A stretch of 64,000 nucleotides of DNA from DASZVN01 sp035547055 (GCA_035547055.1 DASZVN010000052.1:29191-93190); one strand, 5' to 3'. Positions 41,989 through 52,048 are shown, numbered from the stretch's first letter. The notes: a model not told the origin generated them from the letters alone. Numbers and translations: made by a program.

Positions 41989-43623
41989 ATGTTACGGAAG
42001 CTGTCGATTGCGGCCGGCCTGCTCGCCCTGTCGTTTCAGCTCGCCCATGCCGGCGACATCGTCCAGGGCGAGCTCGCGCCGGTCGACGTCAAACCTGCGG
42101 TGATCGTGAAGGGCGGCCACTCCGCCGGCAAGATGACAGTCGGCTGGTTCGGTACCATCTCGCCGAAATGGCTCGATCCGCTCACCGCGAGCCAGGCGAT
42201 CTCGACCACCAACAATTTCAAGTACCTGATCCAGGACGCCCTGATCAAATCGATGCCGCAGGGGCTCCTGACCTATTCGCTTGCCGACAAGGTGGAGGTC
42301 TCGAAGGACTACAGGACCTTCGGCTTCCACCTCCGCGCCGGCCTGAAGTTCCAAGACGGCGAGCCGCTGACGTCCGCCGACGTCAAGTGGACCTACGAGC
42401 ACTATAGCGGCGTCAACAGCCATCTGTTCAAGGACATGACGGCGAGCGTCGACACGCCCGACGCCCAGACCGTCGTCATTCACCTCAAGAATTCGACGCC
42501 CGATTTCCTCTATCTCTACAGCGGGGCGTCGACCACCGCGAGCATCGGCTGGATCGTGCCCGAGCACTACTACGAGAAGGTCGGTGCGGCGGGCTACCTC
42601 CAGCATCCGGTCGGCGCGGGTCCGTTCAAGTTCGTCAGCCAGGAGGGCGGCACCTCGCTCACGCTGGAGGCGTGGGACGGCTATTGGCGGCGCGCTCCGG
42701 GCGTGAAGTCGCTGGTGTTCAAAAGCGTCCAGTCGCCCTCGACCGGCGTTGCCGGCGTCAAGACCGGCGAGCTCGATCTCTTCACCAACGCGATCCCGCT
42801 GGCGCGCGAGGTGATGCGCGACAAGGGGCTCCGCTATGACGCCAACCTGACCGGCGCGTGGCTGCTCACCTTTCCGAACTACGAGGATCCGGCGAGCCCG
42901 TTCCACGACAAGCGCGTGCGCGAGGCCGTCAGCCTCGCCCTCAACCGCGCCTTTCTCTCGCAGCAGGGCACCGAGGGCGCTGGCAAGCCCTTCGGCAATT
43001 GGGTCACGCCGGAAAATCCCGGCGTCGTGAACCCGCCGGTGCCGGCTTATGATCCTGCCAAGGCGAAGAAGCTCCTGGCCGAGGCAGGCTACGCCAACGG
43101 CCTCAAGATCGACGGGCTGATGCCGTTCTTCGTCGAGCCGCAGACCGGCGAGCGCTTCCTCGAAAGCATCGCCGCGATCGGCATCCACGGCAGCCTGAAG
43201 GTGGTCGACGCCCCGCAATATTTCGCGACCGTCGGCCGCGGGCGGAAGGGCTTCCAGAGCAAGTCGACGATTCTGATGTTCGCCGACCAGGTCGCGGGCC
43301 CGGCCTCGATGATGACCAGCAAATACGCGCTCTGCAGCTCCCCGGTCTCGTTTATCTGCGAACCCAAGATCGAGGCGCTGTGGAAGGACTACAACGCGAC
43401 GCTCGATATCGCCAAGCGACGCGAGATCAGCGGCGAGATCCAGAAGATCATCATCGGCGACTATCTGGTGATCCCGACCTATCTCAACAGCTTCATGCAG
43501 ATCGTCGGGCCGCGCGTCCTGCCGGCGGGCAACGCGCCCGACGGCCAGGGCTTTCACAAATACTGGGCCGCGCCGCTGACGCCATGGCCATGGCCGTGGG
43601 AGGACTGGCAGGTCAAGTCGTAG
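41989..43623 (+). CDS. Peptide/opine-type ABC transporter substrate-binding protein (SBP_bac_5)
   Basis: 544-aa DppA/OppA-family binding protein with a Sec signal peptide (cleavage after residue 22, LAHA-GD). The family pattern is present: WLDPLTASQAISTTNNFKYL, LRAGLKFQDGEPLTSADVKW, and KKLLAEAGYANGLKIDGL. SD GGAGGAAGGGG precedes the ATG. No permease follows on this strand; the convergent dppBCDF set at 44831-48639 has no SBP and is the likely partner. Ligand could be a peptide or an aromatic conjugate. Confidence 0.88.
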   Translation: MLRKLSIAAGLLALSFQLAHAGDIVQGELAPVDVKPAVIVKGGHSAGKMTVGWFGTISPKWLDPLTASQAISTTNNFKYLIQDALIKSMPQGLLTYSLADKVEVSKDYRTFGFHLRAGLKFQDGEPLTSADVKWTYEHYSGVNSHLFKDMTASVDTPDAQTVVIHLKNSTPDFLYLYSGASTTASIGWIVPEHYYEKVGAAGYLQHPVGAGPFKFVSQEGGTSLTLEAWDGYWRRAPGVKSLVFKSVQSPSTGVAGVKTGELDLFTNAIPLAREVMRDKGLRYDANLTGAWLLTFPNYEDPASPFHDKRVREAVSLALNRAFLSQQGTEGAGKPFGNWVTPENPGVVNPPVPAYDPAKAKKLLAEAGYANGLKIDGLMPFFVEPQTGERFLESIAAIGIHGSLKVVDAPQYFATVGRGRKGFQSKSTILMFADQVAGPASMMTSKYALCSSPVSFICEPKIEALWKDYNATLDIAKRREISGEIQKIIIGDYLVIPTYLNSFMQIVGPRVLPAGNAPDGQGFHKYWAAPLTPWPWPWEDWQVKS

Positions 43624-43631
43624 CCGGTTGC

Positions 43632-43667
43632 GTGAGCGGGGCGGCAGGAGCGCCGTCCTGCCCTCAC
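43632..43667 (+). other. Intercistronic hairpin after the SBP gene
   Basis: GGCAGGA (43643-43649) pairs perfectly with TCCTGCC (43656-43662) around loop GCGCCG. GTGAG (43632-43636) and CTCAC (43663-43667) extend the stem across an internal bulge. No U-run follows. It lies between an SBP gene and the Rieske oxygenase gene and may limit read-through or stabilise the SBP message (inference). Confidence 0.5.
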
Positions 43668-43726
43668 GGGAAGGGCGGCCCCTCCGGCGCCCTCGCGATC
43701 GGCCGCGCCGCGGCGGGGAGGGCGCG

Positions 43727-44782
43727 ATGACCTTTCTCAGGAACGCGTGGTACATGGCGGCGTGGACGGAGGAGGTGACGCGCGCCTTCCTGCCGCGCAC
43801 CGTCCTGGCCGAGCCGATCGTCTTCTACCGCCGCGAGGACGGCACGCCGGCCGCCGTTGCCGACACCTGCCCCCACCGCTTCGTGCCGCTCAGCAAGGGC
43901 AAGCTCAAGGGCGACGTTATCGAGTGCGGCTATCACGGGCTGCAGTTCGACGCGGCCGGGCGGTGCGTGTGGAACCCGCATGGCGACCAGAAGATCCCGC
44001 CTGCGCTGCGGATCCGGTCCTATCCCGTGGTCGATCGCGACGAGATCGTCTGGATCTGGATGGGCGACCCGGCGGCGCCCGATCTGGAGCGGCTGCCGCG
44101 TTTCGAATTCTTCAGCCGGTCGGATCCGGGCGTCCGCACCGTCCACAACTACCTCTATTCGGCCTTTGGCGCGGACATCTTGATCGACAACCTGCTCGAT
44201 CTGTCGCGCGCCGAGTTCCTTCATGACTGCACGTTCTCGTCGGGCTTCGCCGCGAACAACGCGATGCAGGTTACCGAGGAGGGCGAGGGCTGCGTGCGGG
44301 TGAGCCGCCAGCTCTACGATATCCCGCTGCCGCCGCCCTTCGCGCCGATCTACGACCCCGGCGGCAATGTCGACGAGTACCAGGAGACACGGTGGCTGGC
44401 GCCGGGCGCCGTCGAGTTCAGGAACGATGTCGTCCGCATCGGCGGCCGGCGCGGGGAGGGCGTTTGGTCGCTGTTCAACCACTACGCCACGCCCGAGTCG
44501 GAGCGGACCACGCACTATTTCTTCTCGATCAGCCGGCGGCACCGGCTCGAACCGTCGTTCGATGAGGCCTATCGGACGCGGCAGCTCCAGGGCGTCGAGC
44601 TGGAGGATGCCGACATGCTCGAGGCGCAGCAGCGCCGCATGGGCGACCGCGACTTCTGGGCGATGAAGCCGGTGCTTCTGCAATCCGACGCCGCGGCGAT
44701 GCGGGTGCGGCGGGTCATGGAGCGCCTGCTCAAGGCCGAGGCGGCGTTGGCACAGACGCCAGAGGTTGAGCGCGTCGGGTAG
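43727..44782 (+). CDS. Rieske [2Fe-2S] oxygenase (VanA-like) with an iron-ligand His replaced
   Basis: 351-aa aromatic-ring oxygenase/O-demethylase alpha subunit. The Rieske centre is intact (Cys48-x-His50, Cys67-x2-His70). The mononuclear iron motif, canonically D-x2-H-x4-H as in DNLLDLSHAEFLH, reads DNLLDLSRAEFLH: Asp158, Arg161 (CGC at 44207) and His166. So the first iron His is missing, explainable by one A-to-G change from CAC. No VanB-type reductase is encoded nearby. SD GGGGAGGG precedes ATG 43727. Unless the base is an error, oxygenase activity should be lost or altered. Confidence 0.85.
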   Translation: MTFLRNAWYMAAWTEEVTRAFLPRTVLAEPIVFYRREDGTPAAVADTCPHRFVPLSKGKLKGDVIECGYHGLQFDAAGRCVWNPHGDQKIPPALRIRSYPVVDRDEIVWIWMGDPAAPDLERLPRFEFFSRSDPGVRTVHNYLYSAFGADILIDNLLDLSRAEFLHDCTFSSGFAANNAMQVTEEGEGCVRVSRQLYDIPLPPPFAPIYDPGGNVDEYQETRWLAPGAVEFRNDVVRIGGRRGEGVWSLFNHYATPESERTTHYFFSISRRHRLEPSFDEAYRTRQLQGVELEDADMLEAQQRRMGDRDFWAMKPVLLQSDAAAMRVRRVMERLLKAEAALAQTPEVERVG

Positions 44783-44783
44783 G

Positions 44784-44809
44784 GTGGGCATCGGCTTGCC
44801 GATGCCCAC
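44784..44809. terminator. Strong hairpin between convergent genes
   Basis: Perfect 12-bp stem GTGGGCATCGGC (44784-44795) with GCCGATGCCCAC (44798-44809) and a TT loop; the physical loop is probably four bases. It lies between the Rieske gene and the convergent dppF and could end transcription from both sides. It has no U-run. It is related to the palindrome at 41791, which suggests a repeated element. Confidence 0.5.
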
Positions 44810-44830
44810 GTGGCCCGCAGTGCTGCTGAG

Positions 44831-45795
<965 letters not shown>

Positions 45796-45799
<4 letters not shown>

Positions 45800-46776
45800 G
45801 ACGGCGCGCCCTCGGCGAAATGGCACTGCACCTCCTGGCGCAACCCCAGTGCCACGGTCGGCGGGCGCTCAGCCAGGCACGGCGCGCCCGCCTGCGGGCA
45901 ACGGCTCTGGAAGCTGCATCCTCGCGGCAGCGCCGCGAGATTAGGCGCCTGGCCTGGGATGGCGAAGAGCGGCTCGGCGCTGCCGAGCTTCGGCATCGCC
46001 CTCAGCAGGGCCTGCGTGTAGGGGTGGCGCGGATCGTGGAACAGGCGCTCGACCGGACGCTGCTCGACCATCCGGCCGGCATACATCACTGCCACCCGGT
46101 CGCACACCTTCGCGACGATGCCGAGATCGTGGGTGATGAAGATCAGGGCGACGCCGGTCTCGCGCTGCAGGGTCTTGAGCAGGTCGAGATATTGGCGCTG
46201 GACGGTGACGTCGAGGCTCGTCGTCGGCTCGTCGGCGATGATGAGCTTCGGCCGGCCGGCGAGCGCCGCGGCGCCGACGACGCGTTGGCGCTGGCCGCCG
46301 CTCATCTGGTGGGGATAGTCCCGCATCCGCTGCTTGGGCGAGGGAATGCGGACCTGCCGCAGCAGATCGGCGACCTCGCCCACGAGGGCGCGGCCGCGAA
46401 GGCCGCGGTGGTAGCGCGCGGGCTCGGCGACCTGGTCGAAGATCGTGAACATCGGGTCGAGCGAGGCCATTGGATCCTGGAGGATCATGGCGACCTCGGC
46501 CCCCCGGAGCCGCCGCATGTCGCGGGCGGGGAGGGTGGTGAGCTCGACGCCGTCGAACCGGATGCTGCCGCCGGCGATCCGCCCGCCCGGCGGCAGCATC
46601 CGGATGATGGAATGGGCGATGGTGGTCTTGCCGCTGCCGGACTCGCCGACGACGCCCAGGGTTTCGCCTTGGTGCAGATCGAAGCTCACGCCGTCGACGG
46701 CGCTGAGCGGTGCGCCGCCGTCCCGGTTGCGGAATTCGGCGTGGAGATCGGTGACCTCGAGGAGCGCGGGGGCCAT
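45796..46776 (-). CDS. dppD: Oligopeptide-type ABC transporter ATP-binding protein DppD
   Basis: 326-aa ATPase: Walker A GESGSGKTTIAHSIIR, Q-loop ILQDPMASLDPMFTI, signature MSGGQRQRVVGAAAL, Walker B LIIADEPTTSLDVTV, switch FITHDLGIV. The C-terminal Cys cluster (CSFQSRCPQAGAPC) is typical. The signature helix GAAAL is a little unusual where AIAL/GMAL is common. It lies three bases after dppC. Confidence 0.92.
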
Positions 46777-46779
46777 CGC

Positions 46780-47712
46780 TCACGGCCCCTGGAAGTGCGG
46801 GTCGAGCCGGACGCGGAGCCAGTCGCCGAGCATGTTCGCCGACAGCACCAGGATCATGATGGCGAGGCCGGGCCAGGCGACCAGCCACCACTTGCCTTCG
46901 AGCAGGCCGTCGCGCTCCTGTGCGATCATCAGGCCCCAGGACGGCTCCGGCGGCGGCACGCCGACGCCGAGGAAGCTCAGGATCGATTCGATGATGATGG
47001 CGACGCCGACGATCAGGGTGAAATAGACCACGACCGTGTTCAGCACGTTCGGCAGCAGGTGCCGCCGCATGATGCGGAAGCGGCTGACCCCGTTGATTTC
47101 GGCGAGCAGCACGAAATCCCGCTGCCGGAGGCTGAGAACCTCGGCGTAGACCAGCCGGGTGTAGCCGCACCAGAACACGACCGCGAGGATGATGACGATG
47201 TTGCCGATGCCGGGGCCGCGGATGGTCGACAGCAGGATGGCGAAGATGAGCGGCGGCAGCGTTAGCCAGGCGTCGGTCAGGCGCATGATGATCTGCTGCC
47301 AGATCGGCCCCATGTAGCCGGCGATCAGCCCGAGCGCGGTGCCGAGCACGCCGGCGAAGGTGGTCCCGACCAGGGAGACGAACAGCGAGATGCGGGCGCC
47401 GTAGAGCAGGCGGCTGAAGATGTCTCGGCCGAGATAGTCGGTTCCCAGCAAGGTCTTCGCGATGCTGCCGGCGATGAAGAAGGGCGGATCGTCCTTGATG
47501 TAGCAGCCGTCGAACGCCTGCCCGTAGGCGGCCTTGCACTGCGCTGCGGTGACCGCGACGGGATCGAGCGGCCGATGCGGGGCGATCAGCGGCGCGAAGA
47601 CTGCGCCTACGATGAGAAGCGACAGGAAGACCAGCGGAATCCACGGCAGCGATGTCAGCCGTGGCAGGAGGCGGCGCCGCGGCGGGTTATCGACGGCGAC
47701 GGCGTCGGCCAT
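46780..47712 (-). CDS. dppC: Oligopeptide-type ABC transporter permease DppC
   Basis: 310-aa permease with one N-terminal helix and five in the BPD_transp_1 domain. It has FAPLIAPHRPLDPV, then LLGTDYLGRDIFSRLLYGAR, and the EAA loop EVLSLRQRDFVLLAEINGVS. Between these the periplasmic loop is extended and holds two Cys (QCKAAYGQAFDGCYIKDD), perhaps a disulfide. It follows dppB directly. Confidence 0.9.
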   Translation of the reverse strand: MADAVAVDNPPRRRLLPRLTSLPWIPLVFLSLLIVGAVFAPLIAPHRPLDPVAVTAAQCKAAYGQAFDGCYIKDDPPFFIAGSIAKTLLGTDYLGRDIFSRLLYGARISLFVSLVGTTFAGVLGTALGLIAGYMGPIWQQIIMRLTDAWLTLPPLIFAILLSTIRGPGIGNIVIILAVVFWCGYTRLVYAEVLSLRQRDFVLLAEINGVSRFRIMRRHLLPNVLNTVVVYFTLIVGVAIIIESILSFLGVGVPPPEPSWGLMIAQERDGLLEGKWWLVAWPGLAIMILVLSANMLGDWLRVRLDPHFQGP

Positions 47713-48639
47713 TCAACCCACCCTGATCCGCGGGTCGAGCCAGGCGTAGAGAAAGTCGGTCAGGAGGTTCAGGATGAGAACCATGATCGCGATCATCAGG
47801 ACGACGCCCTGAACCAGTGGAAAGTCGCGGTTCATCATGCCGTCGAACAGGAGCGTGCCGATGCCCGGCCGGCCGAACACGACCTCGATCGGCACCGCGA
47901 CGTTGACCATGATGATGAGGTTGAGCCCGGCGAGGGTGACGATCGGGATCAGCGCGTTGACGAGGGCGTGCTTGACCAGGACCACCCATTCGGGCACGCC
48001 CTTGATGCGGACGAGGCGGACGTAGTCGCTCCTCAGCACGTCGAGCATGCTGGAGCGCGTCACCCGCACCATGTTGCCGGAAAAATACCAGCCGAGCGCG
48101 AAGGCCGGCAGGACGAGGTGGCGCCAGTCGAACGGCCCGTCGCCGGCGCCCATCACCGGCAGCCAATTCAGCTCGACCCCGAACAGGATGATGAGGACGA
48201 GGCCGACGACGAAGTTCGGGATCGACAGCCCCGTCAGCGCGAAGGCGGTGCCGACGCGATCCCACGCCGTGTTCACCTTCAGCGCGGAGACGATGCCGAG
48301 CGGGACACCGACGGCAAGCGAGATCAGGAAGGCCGAGAAGCCGAGGACCAGCGAGGTCGGCAGGCTCTGGAAATAGAGCGTCGTGACCGGCAGTCCCTTC
48401 TGGAACGACGAGCCGAAATCGCCTTCCGCGAGGTTGCGGAGATAGAGCCCGTACTGGACGACGTAGGGCCGGTCGAGGCCCCAGCGCTGGCGGAGCGCTG
48501 CGGCGTATTGCGGGTCGCTGGCGCCCTCCATCATGGTCGAGGGGTCGCCGGTGAACCGCACCAGGCAGAACACCGCCGAGACCAGGAGCCACAGCGTGAC
48601 GACGGCGATCCCGGCACGCTTGGCGACGAGCCGGATCAA
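47713..48639 (-). CDS. dppB: Oligopeptide-type ABC transporter permease DppB
   Basis: 308-aa permease with six predicted helices. It has RFTGDPSTMMEGASDP at the N-terminal loop, GDFGSSFQKGLPV, and the EAA loop LRSDYVRLVRIKGVPEWVV. The family normally begins with a short RLxxR segment, which matches TTG 48639 (IRLVAKRAGIAVVTLW). A longer ATG start at 48732 is in frame but would overlap the upstream gene by about 60 bases and has no homology. Confidence 0.87.
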   Translation of the reverse strand: MIRLVAKRAGIAVVTLWLLVSAVFCLVRFTGDPSTMMEGASDPQYAAALRQRWGLDRPYVVQYGLYLRNLAEGDFGSSFQKGLPVTTLYFQSLPTSLVLGFSAFLISLAVGVPLGIVSALKVNTAWDRVGTAFALTGLSIPNFVVGLVLIILFGVELNWLPVMGAGDGPFDWRHLVLPAFALGWYFSGNMVRVTRSSMLDVLRSDYVRLVRIKGVPEWVVLVKHALVNALIPIVTLAGLNLIIMVNVAVPIEVVFGRPGIGTLLFDGMMNRDFPLVQGVVLMIAIMVLILNLLTDFLYAWLDPRIRVG

Positions 48640-48670
48640 GGCCGCGAACGCGCCCGCGCGCGGCGGCGGG

Positions 48671-49516
48671 TCATGCCGTCGCCCGCGCGGTTGCGGCCTC
48701 GGGCTGCCAGCCGAGCCAGCGGCAGACCGCATCGCCCATGATCAGGCGCTTGTCCTCCGCGGTGAGCCACGGAATGCCCTCGGTGATCAGCGTGACCACC
48801 TCGCGATAGGGGCAGGACATCCGCGACAGGTCCGACGCCCAGAAGATCCGCTCCGGGCCGAAGCCGTCGTAGACTTGGCGGAGGTAGCCGTGGATCGACG
48901 GGTAGGGATAGGCGTCGGCCGAGGAATAGGCCGGCAGGCCTCCCGCCTTCACCGACACGTTGGGAAGGCGCGCCAGCCCCACCAGATCGGGCAGGTGGGC
49001 GAACGCGGCGCCGTCCTTGGCGCCGCGCGGGATGCCGAGATGATCGATGCAGAGGCGGAGGCCGGGATGACGCTCAGCGATCGCGCGGGCCTCGGCCAGA
49101 CCGCCCGGCACCAGCAGCATCACCGGAACGTCGGCACGCTCCGCCGTCGCCCAGATCCATTCGACGGTGCCGTCGCGGAGATGCGCCTGCTTCTCGGGTG
49201 TGTTGAAGATCAGCCTGAGCCCGTACATGCCGGGCTGGTCGCGCCAGCGCTGCACCAGCATCGGGGCCGGCTCGCCGAGCCAGTCGATGGCGCCGGTGAC
49301 GGCGAAGCGATTGGGATAGGCGCGGGCGGCGGCGAGCGACGGACCGTTGCCGCCGGGGTCCCACGCCGGCGGCGCCAGGATGGCGCCGTCGACGCCGGCC
49401 GCGTCCATCTCGGCGAGAACGTGCTCCACCGCGAACGGATCGGGCCGGCCGCGCGAATGGTGCGGCGACGGCTTTCCCGCCGTCCACATGTGCATCTGGG
49501 AGTCGATGATCGGCAA
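48671..49516 (-). CDS. Amidohydrolase-2 family protein
   Basis: 281-aa TIM-barrel hydrolase. It begins LPIIDSQMHMW, with Gln in place of the first His of HxH, a variation seen in this family. Later landmarks are NRFAVTGAIDW, YGLRLIFNTPEKQAH, LRLCIDHLGIPRG and IFWASDLSRMSCPY. I prefer TTG 49516 because the family N-terminus starts there and AGGCGGA precedes it; GTG 49564 is possible. It heads the leftward dpp operon and is divergent from the operon at 49815. Substrate unknown. Confidence 0.78.
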   Translation of the reverse strand: MPIIDSQMHMWTAGKPSPHHSRGRPDPFAVEHVLAEMDAAGVDGAILAPPAWDPGGNGPSLAAARAYPNRFAVTGAIDWLGEPAPMLVQRWRDQPGMYGLRLIFNTPEKQAHLRDGTVEWIWATAERADVPVMLLVPGGLAEARAIAERHPGLRLCIDHLGIPRGAKDGAAFAHLPDLVGLARLPNVSVKAGGLPAYSSADAYPYPSIHGYLRQVYDGFGPERIFWASDLSRMSCPYREVVTLITEGIPWLTAEDKRLIMGDAVCRWLGWQPEAATARATA

Positions 49517-49814
49517 AGGAAGCGTTCCGCCTCGAGGCGCGGCGCCGGCGCGCCGGAGACGCACGCCGATTGCCGCCGCGGCCGACCCTAGCGGCGCCGG
49601 GCGCCGGTCTTCAGCCGGGCAAGGGCATTTCCTATGGAGCGAATGCGCAAATTTATAGCGCTCCCCGCAAACAGAGAATTCCTATGACGAGCGGGGCCGA
49701 AGTTATGAGCGTGAGGAGCGCCGGCCTATCTACGCTTCGGCCTGATAGACCGCGCCCGCTCTTGGACGGCACGACGCGTCGGGATGCCGTGACGGCGCCC
49801 AGAGAGGAATCGTC
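49517..49814. promoter_or_regulatory. Divergent intergenic region with two operator-like elements
   Basis: CATTTCCTATGG (49625-49636) and ACAGAGAATTCCTATGA (49671-49687) resemble the elements at 24592 and 41835. Between them are inverted repeats (GCATT/AATGC at 49625-49645, GGAGCG/CGCTCC at 49636-49663). TATCTA at 49727, 45 bases after the CTATGA start, could be a -10 for the rightward genes. Two sites in a divergent region could serve both directions. Confidence 0.45.
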
Positions 49815-50687
49815 ATGCCGGCCATGATCGTCGACATCCACCCGCACATCATCTCGCCCGACACCGCGCGCTATCCGATCACGCCGCTCGGCGGCAAGCG
49901 CTCGGGCTGGTCGGAGAAGCGGCCCGTGGATTTCCCGGGCCTCGTCGCGCAGATGGATGCCGGCGGCGTTGCGAAGGCGGCGATCGTCCATTCGTCGACG
50001 ACCTATGGCTACAACGCGGCCTACGTCGCCGACGCCATCGCAGGACACGAAGACCGCTTCACCGGCGTGTTCTCCATCGACATCCGCGCGGCCGACGGCC
50101 CGGCGCAAATCCGCCATTGGGTCGGGCGCGGCCTCGCCGGCCTTCGCCTGTTCGCCGCCGGCAGCACGGTCAAGGCCAGCCAGGCCTGGATCGCCGATCC
50201 CGCCACCTACCCGTCGTGGGATTGTTGCGCCGATCTCGGCATTCCGATCGCGCTGTCGCTCCGCCTCGAGGGCCTGCCCTATCTGACCGACATGATGGAC
50301 CGCTTCCCGGCGGTGCCCGTAATCGTCGATCATCTCATGCTGACGCCGATCGACGACGGCCCGCCCTACCGCGCCTCGGCCGGCCTGTTCGACCTCGCAC
50401 GCTACCCGCAGGTCTTCCTCAAGCTCACGACCAACAACATCCGCCGCGCCCATGACGGCCTCGCGACGCCGGAGAGCTTCTTCGGCAGCCTGGTCGAGAC
50501 CTTCGGGGCGGAGCGCATCGGCTGGGGCTCGAACTTCCCGAACGAGGAGGGCACGCTGGCGGAGATGGTCGCCGAGGCAACCGCGATGCTGTCCTTCCTG
50601 CCGGGGCGGGACCAGGACGCGATCTTCGGCGGCACGGCGCTTCGGCTCTATCCCGCGCTCGCGGCGGCGGCGGAAGCGACGGCATGA
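49815..50687 (+). CDS. Amidohydrolase-2 family protein (LigI-like lactonase candidate), paralogue of 39555-40421
   Basis: 290-aa metal-dependent hydrolase, very similar at its N-terminus to the protein at 39555 (DIHPHIIS, DTARYPITPLGGKRS, RPVDF). It also has FTGVFSIDIRAADGP, LRLFAAGS, VIVDHLMLTPIDDG and GWGSNFPNEEG. The stop overlaps the VOC gene start. The pairing amidohydrolase-VOC echoes the LigJ/VOC neighbours at 28574-30575. A lactonase or related hydrolytic step is likely. Confidence 0.8.
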   Translation: MPAMIVDIHPHIISPDTARYPITPLGGKRSGWSEKRPVDFPGLVAQMDAGGVAKAAIVHSSTTYGYNAAYVADAIAGHEDRFTGVFSIDIRAADGPAQIRHWVGRGLAGLRLFAAGSTVKASQAWIADPATYPSWDCCADLGIPIALSLRLEGLPYLTDMMDRFPAVPVIVDHLMLTPIDDGPPYRASAGLFDLARYPQVFLKLTTNNIRRAHDGLATPESFFGSLVETFGAERIGWGSNFPNEEGTLAEMVAEATAMLSFLPGRDQDAIFGGTALRLYPALAAAAEATA

Positions 50688-51658
50688 GCGACGCCGCCGC
50701 CCGGGGCATCAGGATCGCGGACATCGCCTGGCCGCGGCTGCGTGTCCCCGACCTCGACGCGATGGAGCGGTTCCTCACGGACTTCGGCCTCGTGAGAGCC
50801 GCCCGCACGCCGCGCGCGCTCTATATGCGCGGCACCGGCCCGGCGCACCACATCCATATCACCGAGCGGGGCGACACCGCCTTCGTCAGCCTCGCCTACT
50901 ACGCCCGCAGCGAGGACGATCTCAATCGTGCCGCGGCGCTGCCTGATGCGGTCTCGGGCGTCCATGGGCTCGACGAGCCGGGCGGGGGCCGGCGGGTCGT
51001 GCTGCGCGAGCCGAACAACGGCTTCACCATCGAGATCGTCCACGGCGTCGAGACGCTGTCGGAGCTGCCGGTCACCTATGTGACGCCGAGCTGGGATGCC
51101 GAGGTGATGCGGACGGTCGGCAACCCATCGCGCCTCCGCTTCGGCCCGGCCCATGTGCGCCGCCTGTCGCACGGCGTCGTCTCGACGCCGCATCTCGAGG
51201 CCACCATCGCCTGGTTTCGTGACACGCTCGGTCTCCTCTGCACCGACGAGTTCTATATCGGCGAGCGGAGCAACCTCGTCGGCGGCTTCTACCGGCTCGA
51301 CCGCGGCGCCGAGCCGGTCGATCACCACGTGCTCAACTGCTACCGCAATCCCCGCGCCGGGTTCCAGCACGCCTCCTACGTCGTGCAGGACGTCGAGGAC
51401 ATGCTGATCGGCCACAGCCACCTCATGCGCTTCGAGAACTATAAGCACATGCGGGGCGTCGGCTATCACCCGCCGGGCGGACAGATCTACGATTACTGGG
51501 TCAATCCGTGGGGGCAGATGCACGAGCTCTATCTGCCCACCCAATTCTTCACCAATGCCGAACCGGCAAACGTGATGCCGGCGCCTGCCGCGCATAATCC
51601 GACCTCCGCCTTCGCCAACACCATCACGGAGGCCGCCCCGCTCGGCATCGGGGACTAG
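50684..51658 (+). CDS. VOC-superfamily (type I extradiol dioxygenase-like) protein
   Basis: 324-aa two-domain VOC protein, paralogous to 28574-29512. Shared features are VPDLDAMERFLTDFGLVRAA, LYMRGTGPAHHIHITE, DEPGGGRRVVLREPN, DEFYIGERSNLVGGFYRLDRG and IYDYWVNPWGQMHELYLPT. Candidate ligands in the C-terminal module are His in VRRLSHGVV, His in GFQHASYVVQD and Glu in GQMHELY. It probably acts on an aromatic diol. It overlaps the amidohydrolase gene by four bases. Confidence 0.8.
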   Translation: MSDAAARGIRIADIAWPRLRVPDLDAMERFLTDFGLVRAARTPRALYMRGTGPAHHIHITERGDTAFVSLAYYARSEDDLNRAAALPDAVSGVHGLDEPGGGRRVVLREPNNGFTIEIVHGVETLSELPVTYVTPSWDAEVMRTVGNPSRLRFGPAHVRRLSHGVVSTPHLEATIAWFRDTLGLLCTDEFYIGERSNLVGGFYRLDRGAEPVDHHVLNCYRNPRAGFQHASYVVQDVEDMLIGHSHLMRFENYKHMRGVGYHPPGGQIYDYWVNPWGQMHELYLPTQFFTNAEPANVMPAPAAHNPTSAFANTITEAAPLGIGD

Positions 51659-52048
51659 CGCGATGACGCCCGCGCCCATGGCGCAGGAGCTGCGGGCGCT
51701 TCCAGGCGGGCCTCGCCGGCCGGAATTTCGCCTGCGGGAAGCCGCGCGTTCCGCCGATCATGGCCATGGCGGCGCTCGGCCTTACGGTGGTGGCGGTGTC
51801 TGCTTCAAAGGATGCTGGGCCGAGCCCCAGCGCGCTATCCCCGTCGTCACCGGCGGTCCGGCACCCAAGTGATTTCGCCGCGACCGGCGAGAAGCTAGAG
51901 GTGGACCTCGCTGGCGGTCGCCTTCGCCTCTCCCCGCGGCAATACCTCCCCAAATTGCAGAGCCGGGAAGGAGCCCGTCAGGATAGACGATTGCGCCATG
52001 GCGCAAGACCGACGAAAATACTTGACCTTTCCGGAGGGTACCGCAGCC
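51659..52048. other. Intergenic region, no supported gene
   Basis: 390 bp between the VOC gene and the next amidohydrolase. Short frames are present, for example 51663-51872 (+), but none has a domain or good ribosome-binding site. One frame yields a protein-like stretch (about 51690-51900) that could be a decayed gene or dispersed repeat. GGAGGG at 52033-52038 is the SD of the next gene. I see no copy of the CAGCRAAATTCYTATGG element here. Confidence 0.4.

Noticed and set aside
48675..48732. Extended N-terminus of DppB starting at ATG 48732
   Set aside because: Would overlap the amidohydrolase gene by about 60 bases, has no homology, and a start at TTG 48639 gives the usual family N-terminus.
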